The notes under the pieces were generated by a model that did no database searches, had not been told where the DNA came from, and saw only the letters and a program-made list of their open reading frames with translations. A DNA stretch of 28,107 nt from Bacteroidota bacterium (GTDB taxonomy: Bacteria > Bacteroidota > Bacteroidia > Cytophagales > Cyclobacteriaceae). Below, one piece after another: positions 8,395 through 15,890 of the stretch. The stretch covers positions 1 through 28,107 of the forward strand of contig JAEZEH010000061.1 in NCBI GenBank assembly GCA_023417785.1, written 5' to 3'. A program made the position numbers and the translations under genes. Position 1 is the first letter of the stretch; each line of letters opens with the position of its first letter.

Positions 8395-9471
8395 ATGAGA
8401 TTATATCTGCCTTTAATTCTGATAGCTGCCATTGTTTCGTTTCAATGTTCATCTGATAAAAATGAAGCGTACTTGCAGAAGGCCAACGGTAAAGCCGGCG
8501 ATGTTCTTCTTGTAATGGACTCGGTTCAATGGCGTGGGGAATTAGGCAAAGAAGTGCGTCGTATATTTCAGGCAGAGGTGCCCGGGTTGCCGCAGGCTGA
8601 GCCGATGTTCAATGTACTTTGGGTTCATCCGAGCAAAGGATTCACCATGCTGACCAAAATGCGGAACCTGGTGTATGTGTTTACAATGGACCAGGATACT
8701 CAAGGATCGAGAATTATTCGCGATCAATTTTCCGAGGAAACACTGAAGCGGATTAACGCCGACACGACATTTACACTTACTACACAGTCGAACGAATACG
8801 CACGTGGGCAGGAAGTCATGTACCTGATGCATCGAACCGAAGAAGGCCTGATCAGGTATTTGCAGACCCACAGACAGAATATTATTGACTATTTCAACCG
8901 TACTGAACGGCAGCGGATCAGCCGTGAGATTCTAGGAACCCGTTCGACACAAGGGGTGGCTGATTTTCTTCGGGAAGAACAGCAGATTGAGTTACGCGTT
9001 CCTGTAGGATATCGGTTAGCCGACAAAACCGGGGATTTTGTGTGGCTTCGGAATATGACCGCCGAAACCGACAAGGATATTTTTGTTACCTGGAAACCAT
9101 ACGAAAGCGAATATCAACTGCTTCCCGACTCGCTCATCGCGTGGCGTAATGAAACATGTAAAAAATATCTTTATGAAGACCCGGCAAGGCCCGAGACCTT
9201 TCTCCTGACGGAGGAGGAAAACGCGAAAGTAACTGCCCGCCAGATGCGCCTCAACAACCATTTCGCTATGGAAATCCGTGGCCTGTGGCGATCAAATATT
9301 TATACGATGGGCGGCCCGTTTCTCGGCTATGCACTGGTGGATGAACCACGCGGAATTCTGTACTACATCGAAGGATTTGCTTATGCCCCCGGGAAAGATA
9401 AACGTGAGATGATGCGCGAGCTGGAAACGATTCTGTGGACCTTTAAGACAAGCGCAGAACTGAAAAAATGA
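8395..9471 (+). CDS. DUF4837 family lipoprotein
   Basis: I chose the ATG at 8395 because it begins a signal peptide with a lipobox-like SFQC (cysteine at residue 18); an upstream TTG at 8362 would add an unlikely leader. The 358-residue protein matches DUF4837, a family restricted to Bacteroidota. Features typical of it are the opening GDVLLVMDSVQWRGELG block, the FTMLTKMRNLVYVF strand and a late tryptophan-rich part (MEIRGLWRSNIYTMGGPF). The function is unknown. It is probably anchored in the outer membrane or facing the periplasm. It follows the MltD-like gene after a 113-nt gap without a clear terminator, and converges with the BtuF-like gene 4 nt later. Confidence 0.85.
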   Translation: MRLYLPLILIAAIVSFQCSSDKNEAYLQKANGKAGDVLLVMDSVQWRGELGKEVRRIFQAEVPGLPQAEPMFNVLWVHPSKGFTMLTKMRNLVYVFTMDQDTQGSRIIRDQFSEETLKRINADTTFTLTTQSNEYARGQEVMYLMHRTEEGLIRYLQTHRQNIIDYFNRTERQRISREILGTRSTQGVADFLREEQQIELRVPVGYRLADKTGDFVWLRNMTAETDKDIFVTWKPYESEYQLLPDSLIAWRNETCKKYLYEDPARPETFLLTEEENAKVTARQMRLNNHFAMEIRGLWRSNIYTMGGPFLGYALVDEPRGILYYIEGFAYAPGKDKREMMRELETILWTFKTSAELKK

Positions 9472-9475
9472 TACG

Positions 9476-10639
9476 TTACTCCAGTCTGCGGTAAAAATAA
9501 AGGTCGTGGTCAGGCAGGCATTCGGGATGGGTAATTTTGACCAGGTCCATTAATATCAGGTCCGGGCGAAGATAACCCAGCTCCAGATACTCATTTCCCC
9601 CCTTTTCGCCTTTGCGCGCATCGTAGTTGTAAACGTTCTTATTTTTGAATGCGCCGATGTTCTTATACCGATGATCGCCTGCTGAGAGTTCCTCCAGGGA
9701 TGCGAAGGGGCCAGTTCCTATCCAGAATTCAGCTTTGCTGGCTTTTTCATAAACGCTTTCAAAACTGAGTTCGAGATAACCTGACGATGGATTATCTTCC
9801 CACAGATAGAATCCTCCCGCATCCTTGAGAATTCGCGATGCATAATTCTGACCTCCCGGGAGGAACCACGCGTCTCCGTACATAATGCCACTAACGACAG
9901 TGGGCCTTCGTTCTGCATCGGCGCATAGCCGCGAAGTTGTAACGTAATTCGCTTCTATCGCAGAGAATACTGAATCTGCTTTGGCTGGTTTATCAAAAAA
10001 TGCAGCCACGTATTTCACCCACTCTGCTCTGCCCAGGGGGTGTTTTTCCAGATACTCGGCGTTCAGGATAACGGGAATGCCGAACTCCTCAATTTTTCGG
10101 AACTGACCATAGTCAGCGCTCATCGTATATCCCATGACAAGATCCGGCTGCAGGGCAGCGAGCCGTTCAATATTCAGGCCTTTGTCTACACCGAGGTCGA
10201 CTACGTTGCCGGCATCAATGCGTTCCCGCGTTTTCGGCGAACTGACATAATCAGTCGTGGGAAAACCTACCAGTTTATCGGTGAGATCAAGGTAGTCGAG
10301 CAGGGGAATATGGGTTGTCGAGGTGCAGACAATAGTATTGATTGGCGTTCTGATCAGCCGAACATTATCATCGTGTTCCGGTACGTCTGCGCCCTCCGGA
10401 ACAAGGAGATAGCGATATCCTCTTTCGGCTCCCTGGAATGGTTTCTTCACTTCTACAAGGGTCCATGAATCACCTCTGGTTATCGAAAAACCTTCGGCGT
10501 ATTTCAATTGAACTTCTTCTCCGTCAAGGCTGAATTCGGACGGGTTCTTTCTCTCCTTGTTACAAGCGGATGCTATCAGCAGCAGGACGATCACATTAAG
10601 GTGAACCCGCAATAAATACTTCAGGACAAGTTTTAACAT
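9476..10639 (-). CDS. BtuF-like ABC transporter substrate-binding lipoprotein
   Basis: This 387-residue protein begins with a signal peptide and lipobox-like ASAC, placing the lipidated cysteine at residue 26. The body is a helical-backbone type III binding protein of the BtuF/FhuD family. It has a first-lobe segment VCTSTTHIPLLDYLDLTDKLVGF, then LNIERLAALQPDLVMGYT, the classic 'I..L.PDLV' signature, and a C-terminal YLELGYLRPDLILMDLVKI. The family captures cobalamin, haem or ferric siderophores for an ABC importer. The ligand cannot be read from sequence, but the nearby DUF71 and MeaB genes favour cobalamin. The permease and ATPase genes are not in this window. Confidence 0.82.
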   Translation of the reverse strand: MLKLVLKYLLRVHLNVIVLLLIASACNKERKNPSEFSLDGEEVQLKYAEGFSITRGDSWTLVEVKKPFQGAERGYRYLLVPEGADVPEHDDNVRLIRTPINTIVCTSTTHIPLLDYLDLTDKLVGFPTTDYVSSPKTRERIDAGNVVDLGVDKGLNIERLAALQPDLVMGYTMSADYGQFRKIEEFGIPVILNAEYLEKHPLGRAEWVKYVAAFFDKPAKADSVFSAIEANYVTTSRLCADAERRPTVVSGIMYGDAWFLPGGQNYASRILKDAGGFYLWEDNPSSGYLELSFESVYEKASKAEFWIGTGPFASLEELSAGDHRYKNIGAFKNKNVYNYDARKGEKGGNEYLELGYLRPDLILMDLVKITHPECLPDHDLYFYRRLE

Positions 10640-10671
10640 GGCTGTGACAATGATAATGAATTATCCTTTTT

Positions 10672-10679
10672 TAATTTTG
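10672..10679 (+). promoter_or_regulatory. -7 box upstream of the DUF5522 gene
   Basis: TAATTTTG matches the Bacteroidota -7 consensus TAnnTTTG. No good TTTG lies 19 nt upstream, so it is a weak or activated promoter at best. If used, transcription would start near 10685, after the GTG at 10681, which favours the ATG at 10735 as the gene start. Confidence 0.45.
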
Positions 10680-10734
10680 GGTGATTCAAAATCAACAAAG
10701 CCCTTCAGCTCATTATTTCCCGAAAAAGCGTCTT

Positions 10735-10911
10735 ATGAAGAAGGATAAGCATGATGGACAGAAAGACGCGCCGTTATTTTATATGGAAAACGGTTTGGTA
10801 GTCTTTACAGAGGCTTATCATCTGAAACGGGGATATTGTTGCAAGAACGGCTGCCGTCATTGCCCTTATGGGTTCACGAAAGAAAATAACAGTAAGCTGG
10901 AGCGGGGGTAA
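10735..10911 (+). CDS. DUF5522 small cysteine-rich protein
   Basis: This protein has 58 residues from the ATG at 10735; a GTG at 10681 could add 18 residues but would precede the predicted transcription start. The conserved part is the C-terminal half: MENGLVVFTEAYHLKRGYCC, then CRHCPYG. The four cysteines (CC....C..C) look like a small zinc or iron-sulfur site. DUF5522 proteins are short, widespread in Bacteroidota and uncharacterised. The last 44 nt overlap the start of the DUF71 gene in another frame, so the two proteins are probably made together. Confidence 0.8.
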   Translation: MKKDKHDGQKDAPLFYMENGLVVFTEAYHLKRGYCCKNGCRHCPYGFTKENNSKLERG

Positions 10912-11614
10912 GGACGCGGCCCTTGCCCTTGACCACGTATTCAACAGTAATGAATTCGAGGTTGTCAGCCTTCACTGTATAATTACCAGCGAAACGGGAA
11001 GAGTAGGTCTGCATGGCGTTCGCGAACAACTGATTGATGAGCAGGCCAGGGCGATCGGTATACCACTTGTGAAAAGCTACCTTACGCAGGATGCGTCAAA
11101 TCACGCATACGAAGAAATGGTATCTGGTCTTTACCGGTCATTTCATGATGAGGGGATCACGCATATTTTATTCGGCGACATTCTTCTTGAAGATTTGAAA
11201 ACGTATCGCGAAGCCCTGCTTCGAAAAGCGGATCTTGAACCGATGTTTCCCTTATGGGGAAGGTCTTCACGAGCATGTGTGGAGGCAGTGGTTGAAAGGG
11301 GCTTTCGCACAATAATCTGCGCTGCCAATGAAACCTGTTACACGCATGGCTTTCTCGGGAGAATAATAGACGCTGATGTTATTCGACAACTGCCTGGAGG
11401 GGTTGACGCCAGCGGCGAGAACGGAGAGTTTCACACCTTTGTATTCGACGCTCCGTATTTCAAATCAGCAGTAGCCTTTTCGTTGGGCGAAGTAACTTCA
11501 CAAACTTACACGGTGAATACCATCAACCTTCTTAACGATGCGGGCACCGTAAGATTTTATTTTCAGGATCTCTTGCCTTCGATGAAAGACTTGAATGCCT
11601 CGAACAGCATCTGA
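10868..11614 (+). CDS. DUF71/Dph6-like ATP pyrophosphatase (diphthine--ammonia ligase family)
   Basis: This 248-residue protein has the PP-loop ATP pyrophosphatase motif SWSGGKD at residues 10-16 and the late family signature SGENGEFHTFVFDAP. In between are GDILLEDLKTYRE and the FPLWGR motif. Eukaryotic and archaeal members amidate diphthine on EF-2, which bacteria lack. Published comparative genomics of DUF71/COG2102 proposed that a bacterial subgroup acts in vitamin B12 salvage, based on clustering with B12 transport genes. The BtuF-like and MeaB genes here fit that idea. The start cannot move downstream without losing the PP-loop, so the 44-nt overlap with the DUF5522 gene is real. It also overlaps meaB tail to tail by 52 nt. 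Confidence 0.85.
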   Translation: MGSRKKITVSWSGGKDAALALDHVFNSNEFEVVSLHCIITSETGRVGLHGVREQLIDEQARAIGIPLVKSYLTQDASNHAYEEMVSGLYRSFHDEGITHILFGDILLEDLKTYREALLRKADLEPMFPLWGRSSRACVEAVVERGFRTIICAANETCYTHGFLGRIIDADVIRQLPGGVDASGENGEFHTFVFDAPYFKSAVAFSLGEVTSQTYTVNTINLLNDAGTVRFYFQDLLPSMKDLNASNSI

Positions 11615-12576
11615 CCACCCTGCGTCGGTGACAGGTTTTTGGTGCTTACCCTTTTCTCCAACTCCGCCCTTACATTCTGGAGTTCTTCGGAATTCTCAAT
11701 TTCCGATTTAAGCAAGTGTTGGAAGCGTTCGTGGAGATGAGCAATATTCTGGAGCCTGCGATTCTCATCGAACAACCTGTTATCACTTTGAAAAGTGATA
11801 TAATTTTCAATTTCGGTCCACGTTTCAGCAATTCCTTCATTAGCTACGGCGGATGCAGTCATCACCTTGGGCGTCCAATTCTGGTGACTGAAGAGCAGGT
11901 GGATTGCATGTTGAAACTCGTTTTTAGCTTCGTTCGCGCGCCTGATGTTGTCGCCATCGGCCTTTGTAATTACGATCAGGTCGGCCATTTCCATTATCCC
12001 CTTTTTGATTCCCTGTAATTCATCGCCCGATCCCGCGAGCATCAGAAGGAGGAAAACGTCTGTCATGTTCTTGACAGTAACTTCCGACTGACCCACGCCT
12101 ACCGTTTCAATCAGGATTACTTCAAAACCTGCAGCCTCACACAGGAGAATTGTTTCTCTGGTTTTGTGAGCTACGCCCCCGAGTGCATCGGCCGAAGCTG
12201 AAGGACGGATGAAGGCATTCGGGTTGGTGGCCAGTTCTGACATCCGGGTTTTGTCCCCCAGGATACTGCCTTTGGTTCGGGGGCTCGACGGGTCGATCGT
12301 AAGGACGGCGAGCTTCTTATCATTCGCCACGATGTGCTGGCCAAACGTTTCGATAAACGTACTCTTGCCCACACCCGGAGGACCGGATATGCCAATCCGG
12401 ACAGACTTGCCTGTGGCATGAATGACCTTTTCCATTATTTCGGCGGCGAGTTGTTGATCGGAGAGCAGCGTGCTCTCAATCAATGTAATCGCCTGCGCAA
12501 GAACTATGCGCTCGCCGCGCAAAATTCCGGCAGCATAATAGTCGGAACCTTGTCTCATTTTCGTAGCTTGCTTCAC
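11563..12576 (-). CDS. meaB: Methylmalonyl-CoA mutase-associated GTPase MeaB (ArgK family)
   Basis: This 337-residue G3E-type GTPase has Walker A GPPGVGKS at residues 65-72. The DPSSPRTKGSILGDKTRM block, ADALGGVAHKTRETI, the ETVGVGQSEV switch and a TKAD base-recognition motif follow, all diagnostic of MeaB/ArgK. MeaB loads and protects the adenosylcobalamin cofactor of methylmalonyl-CoA mutase. The mutase genes are not in this window. The start is a GTG at 12576; an ATG at 12558 is an equally plausible start, giving 331 residues. Its 3' end overlaps the convergent DUF71 gene by 52 nt. Its presence beside BtuF-like and DUF71 genes suggests a B12-related neighbourhood. Confidence 0.93.
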   Translation of the reverse strand: MKQATKMRQGSDYYAAGILRGERIVLAQAITLIESTLLSDQQLAAEIMEKVIHATGKSVRIGISGPPGVGKSTFIETFGQHIVANDKKLAVLTIDPSSPRTKGSILGDKTRMSELATNPNAFIRPSASADALGGVAHKTRETILLCEAAGFEVILIETVGVGQSEVTVKNMTDVFLLLMLAGSGDELQGIKKGIMEMADLIVITKADGDNIRRANEAKNEFQHAIHLLFSHQNWTPKVMTASAVANEGIAETWTEIENYITFQSDNRLFDENRRLQNIAHLHERFQHLLKSEIENSEELQNVRAELEKRVSTKNLSPTQGGQMLFEAFKSFIEGKRS

Positions 12577-12633
12577 TCTTTTTCCTAATAAAAGGCCCGA
12601 ATTTCATAAATTACCCAATAGTATTCGCAGTTT

Positions 12634-13920
12634 ATGAAGAAACATTTTTGGACAGAGGTGGCCCTGGCAACCCTGCTCGTTTTCGGGTTGATGGGAGGAA
12701 TTTACGGAATTCTTCAACTCAATTTCTTCAACGCATTCGATTCTATCGGCCGCGCTCTCGGCGATGTTGACCTGACCGATTATGTCTTTTGGGGATTGCG
12801 GGAGGAGGTGGAGCCGGAAGAGAATGTGGTCATTGTCAACATTGGTGCATTGTCGCGGGCAGAGATCGCTGAGCAGATTAACATTTTGAGCAAAGCAAAA
12901 CCCCGGGTAATTGGCGTTGACAGCTTTTTCTTCTTTCCGAAGGACGAGGATCCCATGGGCGATGCTCTTCTTAGAAATGCCATTGAGGAGGCCGGAAATG
13001 TTGTGTTGGTAACGAAAGTGGACCGAACACGCGCCATGGTAAAAGCCAGTGGCGAGGACTACGATTCTCTGATTCGCTCTGCGCCAATATTTGCGGACGT
13101 TGCTTTTCGGGACGGATTTGCGAATCTTGAAACGGAAGCCGCATATCAGGATGATGTAAAAACATGTCGGTCATTCACCCCGGTGGTGGATGTCAATGGC
13201 CAGGAGCATCTGGCATTCCCGGTAGTACTTGCCTCTATTCTTGATTCTGCAAAGGCTGCCGCCTTCCTTGAACGCGACAATGAATCTGAACTTGTTAACT
13301 ACCGCGGCAACGTCGTCGATATCTATGAACAATCCAATGAGAATTATCGCAATGTTTTTCCCGCGATTGATGCTCAGCAGGTGTTGGACAATGCCTTCGA
13401 GGAGGACATAGTGAGAGACAAGATCGTATTGATGGGATACCTTGGTGATTATTGGGGTGATACGTCGTGGGAAGATCGTTTTTATACACCACTGAACACC
13501 AGCCTTGCTGGAAAGACTAATCCCGACATGTTCGGCGTGGTGATCCACGCCAATATTATTTCCATGATCTTAAACGAAGATTACCTTAACTCTATGGCGG
13601 ATTGGCAACAATACGCTATGGCATTTATTCTTTGTTTTTTCAATATGGCATTATTTTGGTTGATCTACCACAATCTTCCGGCATGGTATGATGGAATCAC
13701 AAAAACGCTTCAGTTAATTGAAATGTTCGCGCTCACGGTTTTGATGGTTCAGATTTTCCATTGGTTCAGTTTCAAGCTCGATGTTACTATAACACTGGCA
13801 GCAATTGCCATGGCGGGAGATACATTTGAGATCTTTGAAGGGGTTATCAAGCAATCTTATCTTAAGCTTCGTGGATATTTCGGGTTTACCAAACCGTCGG
13901 AAGAAGTATTAACACCCTAA
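12634..13920 (+). CDS. CHASE2 domain membrane protein without output domain
   Basis: This 428-residue protein has an N-terminal membrane helix (about residues 8-28), then an extracytoplasmic CHASE2 domain up to about residue 315. CHASE2 hallmarks are an early NAFDSIGRAL, VVIVNIGALSRAEIAEQI, then PRVIGVDSFFFF, a late VLMGYLGDYWGDTSWEDRFYTPL and VVIHANIISMIL. Two or three C-terminal membrane helices follow (about 325-345, 355-378 and 383-400), then a tail of about 25 residues. CHASE2 proteins usually carry a kinase, adenylate cyclase or GGDEF domain after this point; here none exists. It heads a three-gene unit, 10 nt ahead of the first of two secreted paralogues, which may be its ligand or partners. 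The signal it senses is unknown. Confidence 0.85.
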   Translation: MKKHFWTEVALATLLVFGLMGGIYGILQLNFFNAFDSIGRALGDVDLTDYVFWGLREEVEPEENVVIVNIGALSRAEIAEQINILSKAKPRVIGVDSFFFFPKDEDPMGDALLRNAIEEAGNVVLVTKVDRTRAMVKASGEDYDSLIRSAPIFADVAFRDGFANLETEAAYQDDVKTCRSFTPVVDVNGQEHLAFPVVLASILDSAKAAAFLERDNESELVNYRGNVVDIYEQSNENYRNVFPAIDAQQVLDNAFEEDIVRDKIVLMGYLGDYWGDTSWEDRFYTPLNTSLAGKTNPDMFGVVIHANIISMILNEDYLNSMADWQQYAMAFILCFFNMALFWLIYHNLPAWYDGITKTLQLIEMFALTVLMVQIFHWFSFKLDVTITLAAIAMAGDTFEIFEGVIKQSYLKLRGYFGFTKPSEEVLTP

Positions 13921-13930
13921 ACAATTTTCA

Positions 13931-14842
13931 ATGAAAGATCATCTCAAAACTGTAACAAAATTTTCCACAATGTTAACCGCAGTCGCGGTGTTGTGCTGCG
14001 GTGTTGTTAATGCGCAGGATTATACGTTTAAAGTATTGGCGTTCAAAGGAGCCAACGAGTACAAGGTTGGAGAAGAATGGAAACCCATGAAAACGGGTAC
14101 TATTCTGAGGAGTGACGACGAAATAAAACTTACTGAAGGTGCCTACGTCGGACTAATGCACCACACGGGCAAACCTTACGAAATGAAGGAGCCTGGGAAT
14201 TACAAAGTCTCAAAACTGGAAGAAAACATTAAACCGGGAGCGGGTGTGATGACCAAATACACCGACTTTATTCTGAGTAGCAATTCAGCTGAGGCAAAGA
14301 AAAATAAGTTGAGCGCGACAGGAGCAGTGTCGCGTGATATTGCTCAACCGCTAAGTCTGATTTTACCCGAGAATCAAAACTCAGCGATCTTCAGTTCCAC
14401 CGCTATCATTTCGTGGGAAGGATCAAAAGTCGACGGTCCTTATATCCTCACTGTTCGCAACATGTTCGACGATGTCCTGGACAGTTTTGAAACAGCAGAG
14501 AAAAAATTTACCGTAGACTTCTCGCGGTTTCCCAAACAGAATGCCCTTATAGTGCAGGTGCGTTCCAAATCATCCTCCAAAGAAGCAAGCAAAGACCACC
14601 TGATCAAAAAACTTGCTCCTGCAGAAGAGGAGAACGTTCGCAAGTCTCTTGAGATCATCGCTCCCGAACTAACTGAGCCAACTGCGCTGAACAAGCTAAT
14701 CCTCGCTGGTTTTTTCGAAGAGAATCAACTGCTGATAGACGCGATCACCGCTTACGAAGAAGCTATCGCACTTGCTCCTGATGTGCCGTCCTATCAGGAA
14801 GCTTATGATGATTTCCTGCTAAGGAATAACATCAGCCGATAA
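13931..14842 (+). CDS. Secreted protein of unknown function, paralogue A
   Basis: I do not recognise a named family. The 303-residue protein has a signal peptide ending near VVNAQ (residue 28). It then falls into three parts. A beta-rich N-terminal domain (about 30-125) has a FecR-like pattern: W.P.K.G..L...D.I.L....YVGL.H..GK..E...PG.YKVS. A middle domain (about 135-230) contains IISWEG. A C-terminal helical pair, ALNKLILAGFFEENQLLIDAI, continues into a TPR-like AITAYEEAIALAPDVP. The next gene encodes the same architecture, so this is a tandem duplication. It lies 10 nt after the CHASE2 gene and is likely co-transcribed with it. Periplasmic or surface location is inferred from the signal peptide. 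Confidence 0.75.
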   Translation: MKDHLKTVTKFSTMLTAVAVLCCGVVNAQDYTFKVLAFKGANEYKVGEEWKPMKTGTILRSDDEIKLTEGAYVGLMHHTGKPYEMKEPGNYKVSKLEENIKPGAGVMTKYTDFILSSNSAEAKKNKLSATGAVSRDIAQPLSLILPENQNSAIFSSTAIISWEGSKVDGPYILTVRNMFDDVLDSFETAEKKFTVDFSRFPKQNALIVQVRSKSSSKEASKDHLIKKLAPAEEENVRKSLEIIAPELTEPTALNKLILAGFFEENQLLIDAITAYEEAIALAPDVPSYQEAYDDFLLRNNISR

Positions 14843-14889
14843 AGACAAAGGAAACCTGTACAGGATGTATTTCGTATAACCATTTCAAG

Positions 14890-15783
14890 ATGAAATCAAA
14901 AAAAACTCTCCTACTCATTGTATTGCTATTCTCCGTTCACATCTCATTTTCGCAAAACTTCGCTTTTAAAGTATTGGTGAACAAAGGGAAAAATGAAATT
15001 AAGAAAGGCACGGCATGGCAGCCGTTGAAAGTCGGTTCGGTCTTAAATAAGACCGATGAAATTCGATTGGTCGATGACGCTTATCTTGGTCTGGTTCATC
15101 AGTCGGGTAAAGCCGTGGAGATAAAGAAACCCGGGCCACACAAGATATCCGCTCTCGAGGAAAGCATGTCGCCAGGAAAGTCAGTCCTCGTCAAGTACAC
15201 GGACTTCATCCTTAGTTCAAACAGCGATCACAAGACAACCCTGAATGCAACAGGTGCGGTAAGCCGCGGCCCTGAAAATATTCAGGTGTTTTTGCCCACG
15301 TCGCCATCCTTTACGGTGGTTTACGGCGAAAAAGTAATAATCAACTGGGATAAGGAAGAGATGAAAGGTCCTTTCAGGGTAACCTTTTCCAACCCGTTCG
15401 GCGATGAGCTAAACGTATTGGAGTCGGAATCCAATAGCGTTTCTATTGACCTTTCGGATCGCTACTTTCAATATGAAGATAATATCCTGATAAAGATTAC
15501 TTCAAAGACTGACAGGAAGGAGTCACCGGATCAACTCATGATCAAACGTTTGTCGAAGGCCGACAAGGAGCGTGTGAAGAAGCAGCTTGATGAGATATCG
15601 TCTTCCACGGAAGAGGAAACTGCACTCAATAAGCTCGTGCTGGCCGGATTCTTTGAATCCCAGAATCTGTTGATTGATGCTTCCACGGCGTACCAGCAAG
15701 CCATCGACCTGGCGCCGAACGTTCCGGAGTACCAGGATTACTATCTGAATTTCATCACCCGTACCGGCATCAAGACAAAATAG
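14890..15783 (+). CDS. Secreted protein of unknown function, paralogue B
   Basis: This 297-residue paralogue of the preceding gene shares the same order: a signal peptide ending near SFSQ (residue 22), a FecR-like beta domain (FKVL..KG.NE, YLGLVHQSGKAVEIKKPG), a shared KYTDFILSSNS block and ATGAVSR, a middle domain with VIINWDKEE, and a C-terminal LNKLVLAGFFESQNLLIDA helix pair ending in TAYQQAIDLAPNVPEYQ. The signal peptides and middle domains differ most, while the N-terminal domain and the helical tail are best conserved. The 47-nt gap before it contains a 10-bp palindrome (CCTGTACAGG, 14855-14864). A strong terminator follows 22 nt after the stop, closing the unit. Function unknown. Confidence 0.75.
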   Translation: MKSKKTLLLIVLLFSVHISFSQNFAFKVLVNKGKNEIKKGTAWQPLKVGSVLNKTDEIRLVDDAYLGLVHQSGKAVEIKKPGPHKISALEESMSPGKSVLVKYTDFILSSNSDHKTTLNATGAVSRGPENIQVFLPTSPSFTVVYGEKVIINWDKEEMKGPFRVTFSNPFGDELNVLESESNSVSIDLSDRYFQYEDNILIKITSKTDRKESPDQLMIKRLSKADKERVKKQLDEISSSTEEETALNKLVLAGFFESQNLLIDASTAYQQAIDLAPNVPEYQDYYLNFITRTGIKTK

Positions 15784-15805
15784 CCCTGGGTTAATCATAA
15801 AAAAT

Positions 15806-15834
15806 AAAAAGCTCCATAGTGGGGCTTTTTTTTT
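15806..15834 (+). terminator. Intrinsic terminator after the CHASE2 unit
   Basis: AAAAAGCTCC at 15806-15815 pairs with GGGGCTTTTT at 15821-15830 (one G-T pair) around a 5-nt loop, and the T-run continues to 15834. The A-run and T-run flanks also make it usable in reverse. Confidence 0.85.
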
Positions 15835-15836
15835 GA

Positions 15837-15867
15837 TTTGGCCGAATTCTTTATTCTCCTATTTTTG
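15837..15867 (+). promoter_or_regulatory. Bacteroidota-type promoter for sucD
   Basis: TTTG at 15837-15840, a 19-nt spacer and TATTTTTG at 15860-15867 exactly match the consensus. The predicted start near 15873 leaves a leader of about 18 nt before the sucD ATG. The promoter begins 2 nt after the terminator T-run. Confidence 0.75.
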
Positions 15868-15890
15868 TGGGTCTCTAAAAAAAGCATTTC

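Noticed and set aside
10040..10468. A 142-codon plus-strand frame opposite the BtuF-like gene
   Set aside because: It lies entirely antisense to a clear binding-protein gene and shows no recognisable motif or promoter.
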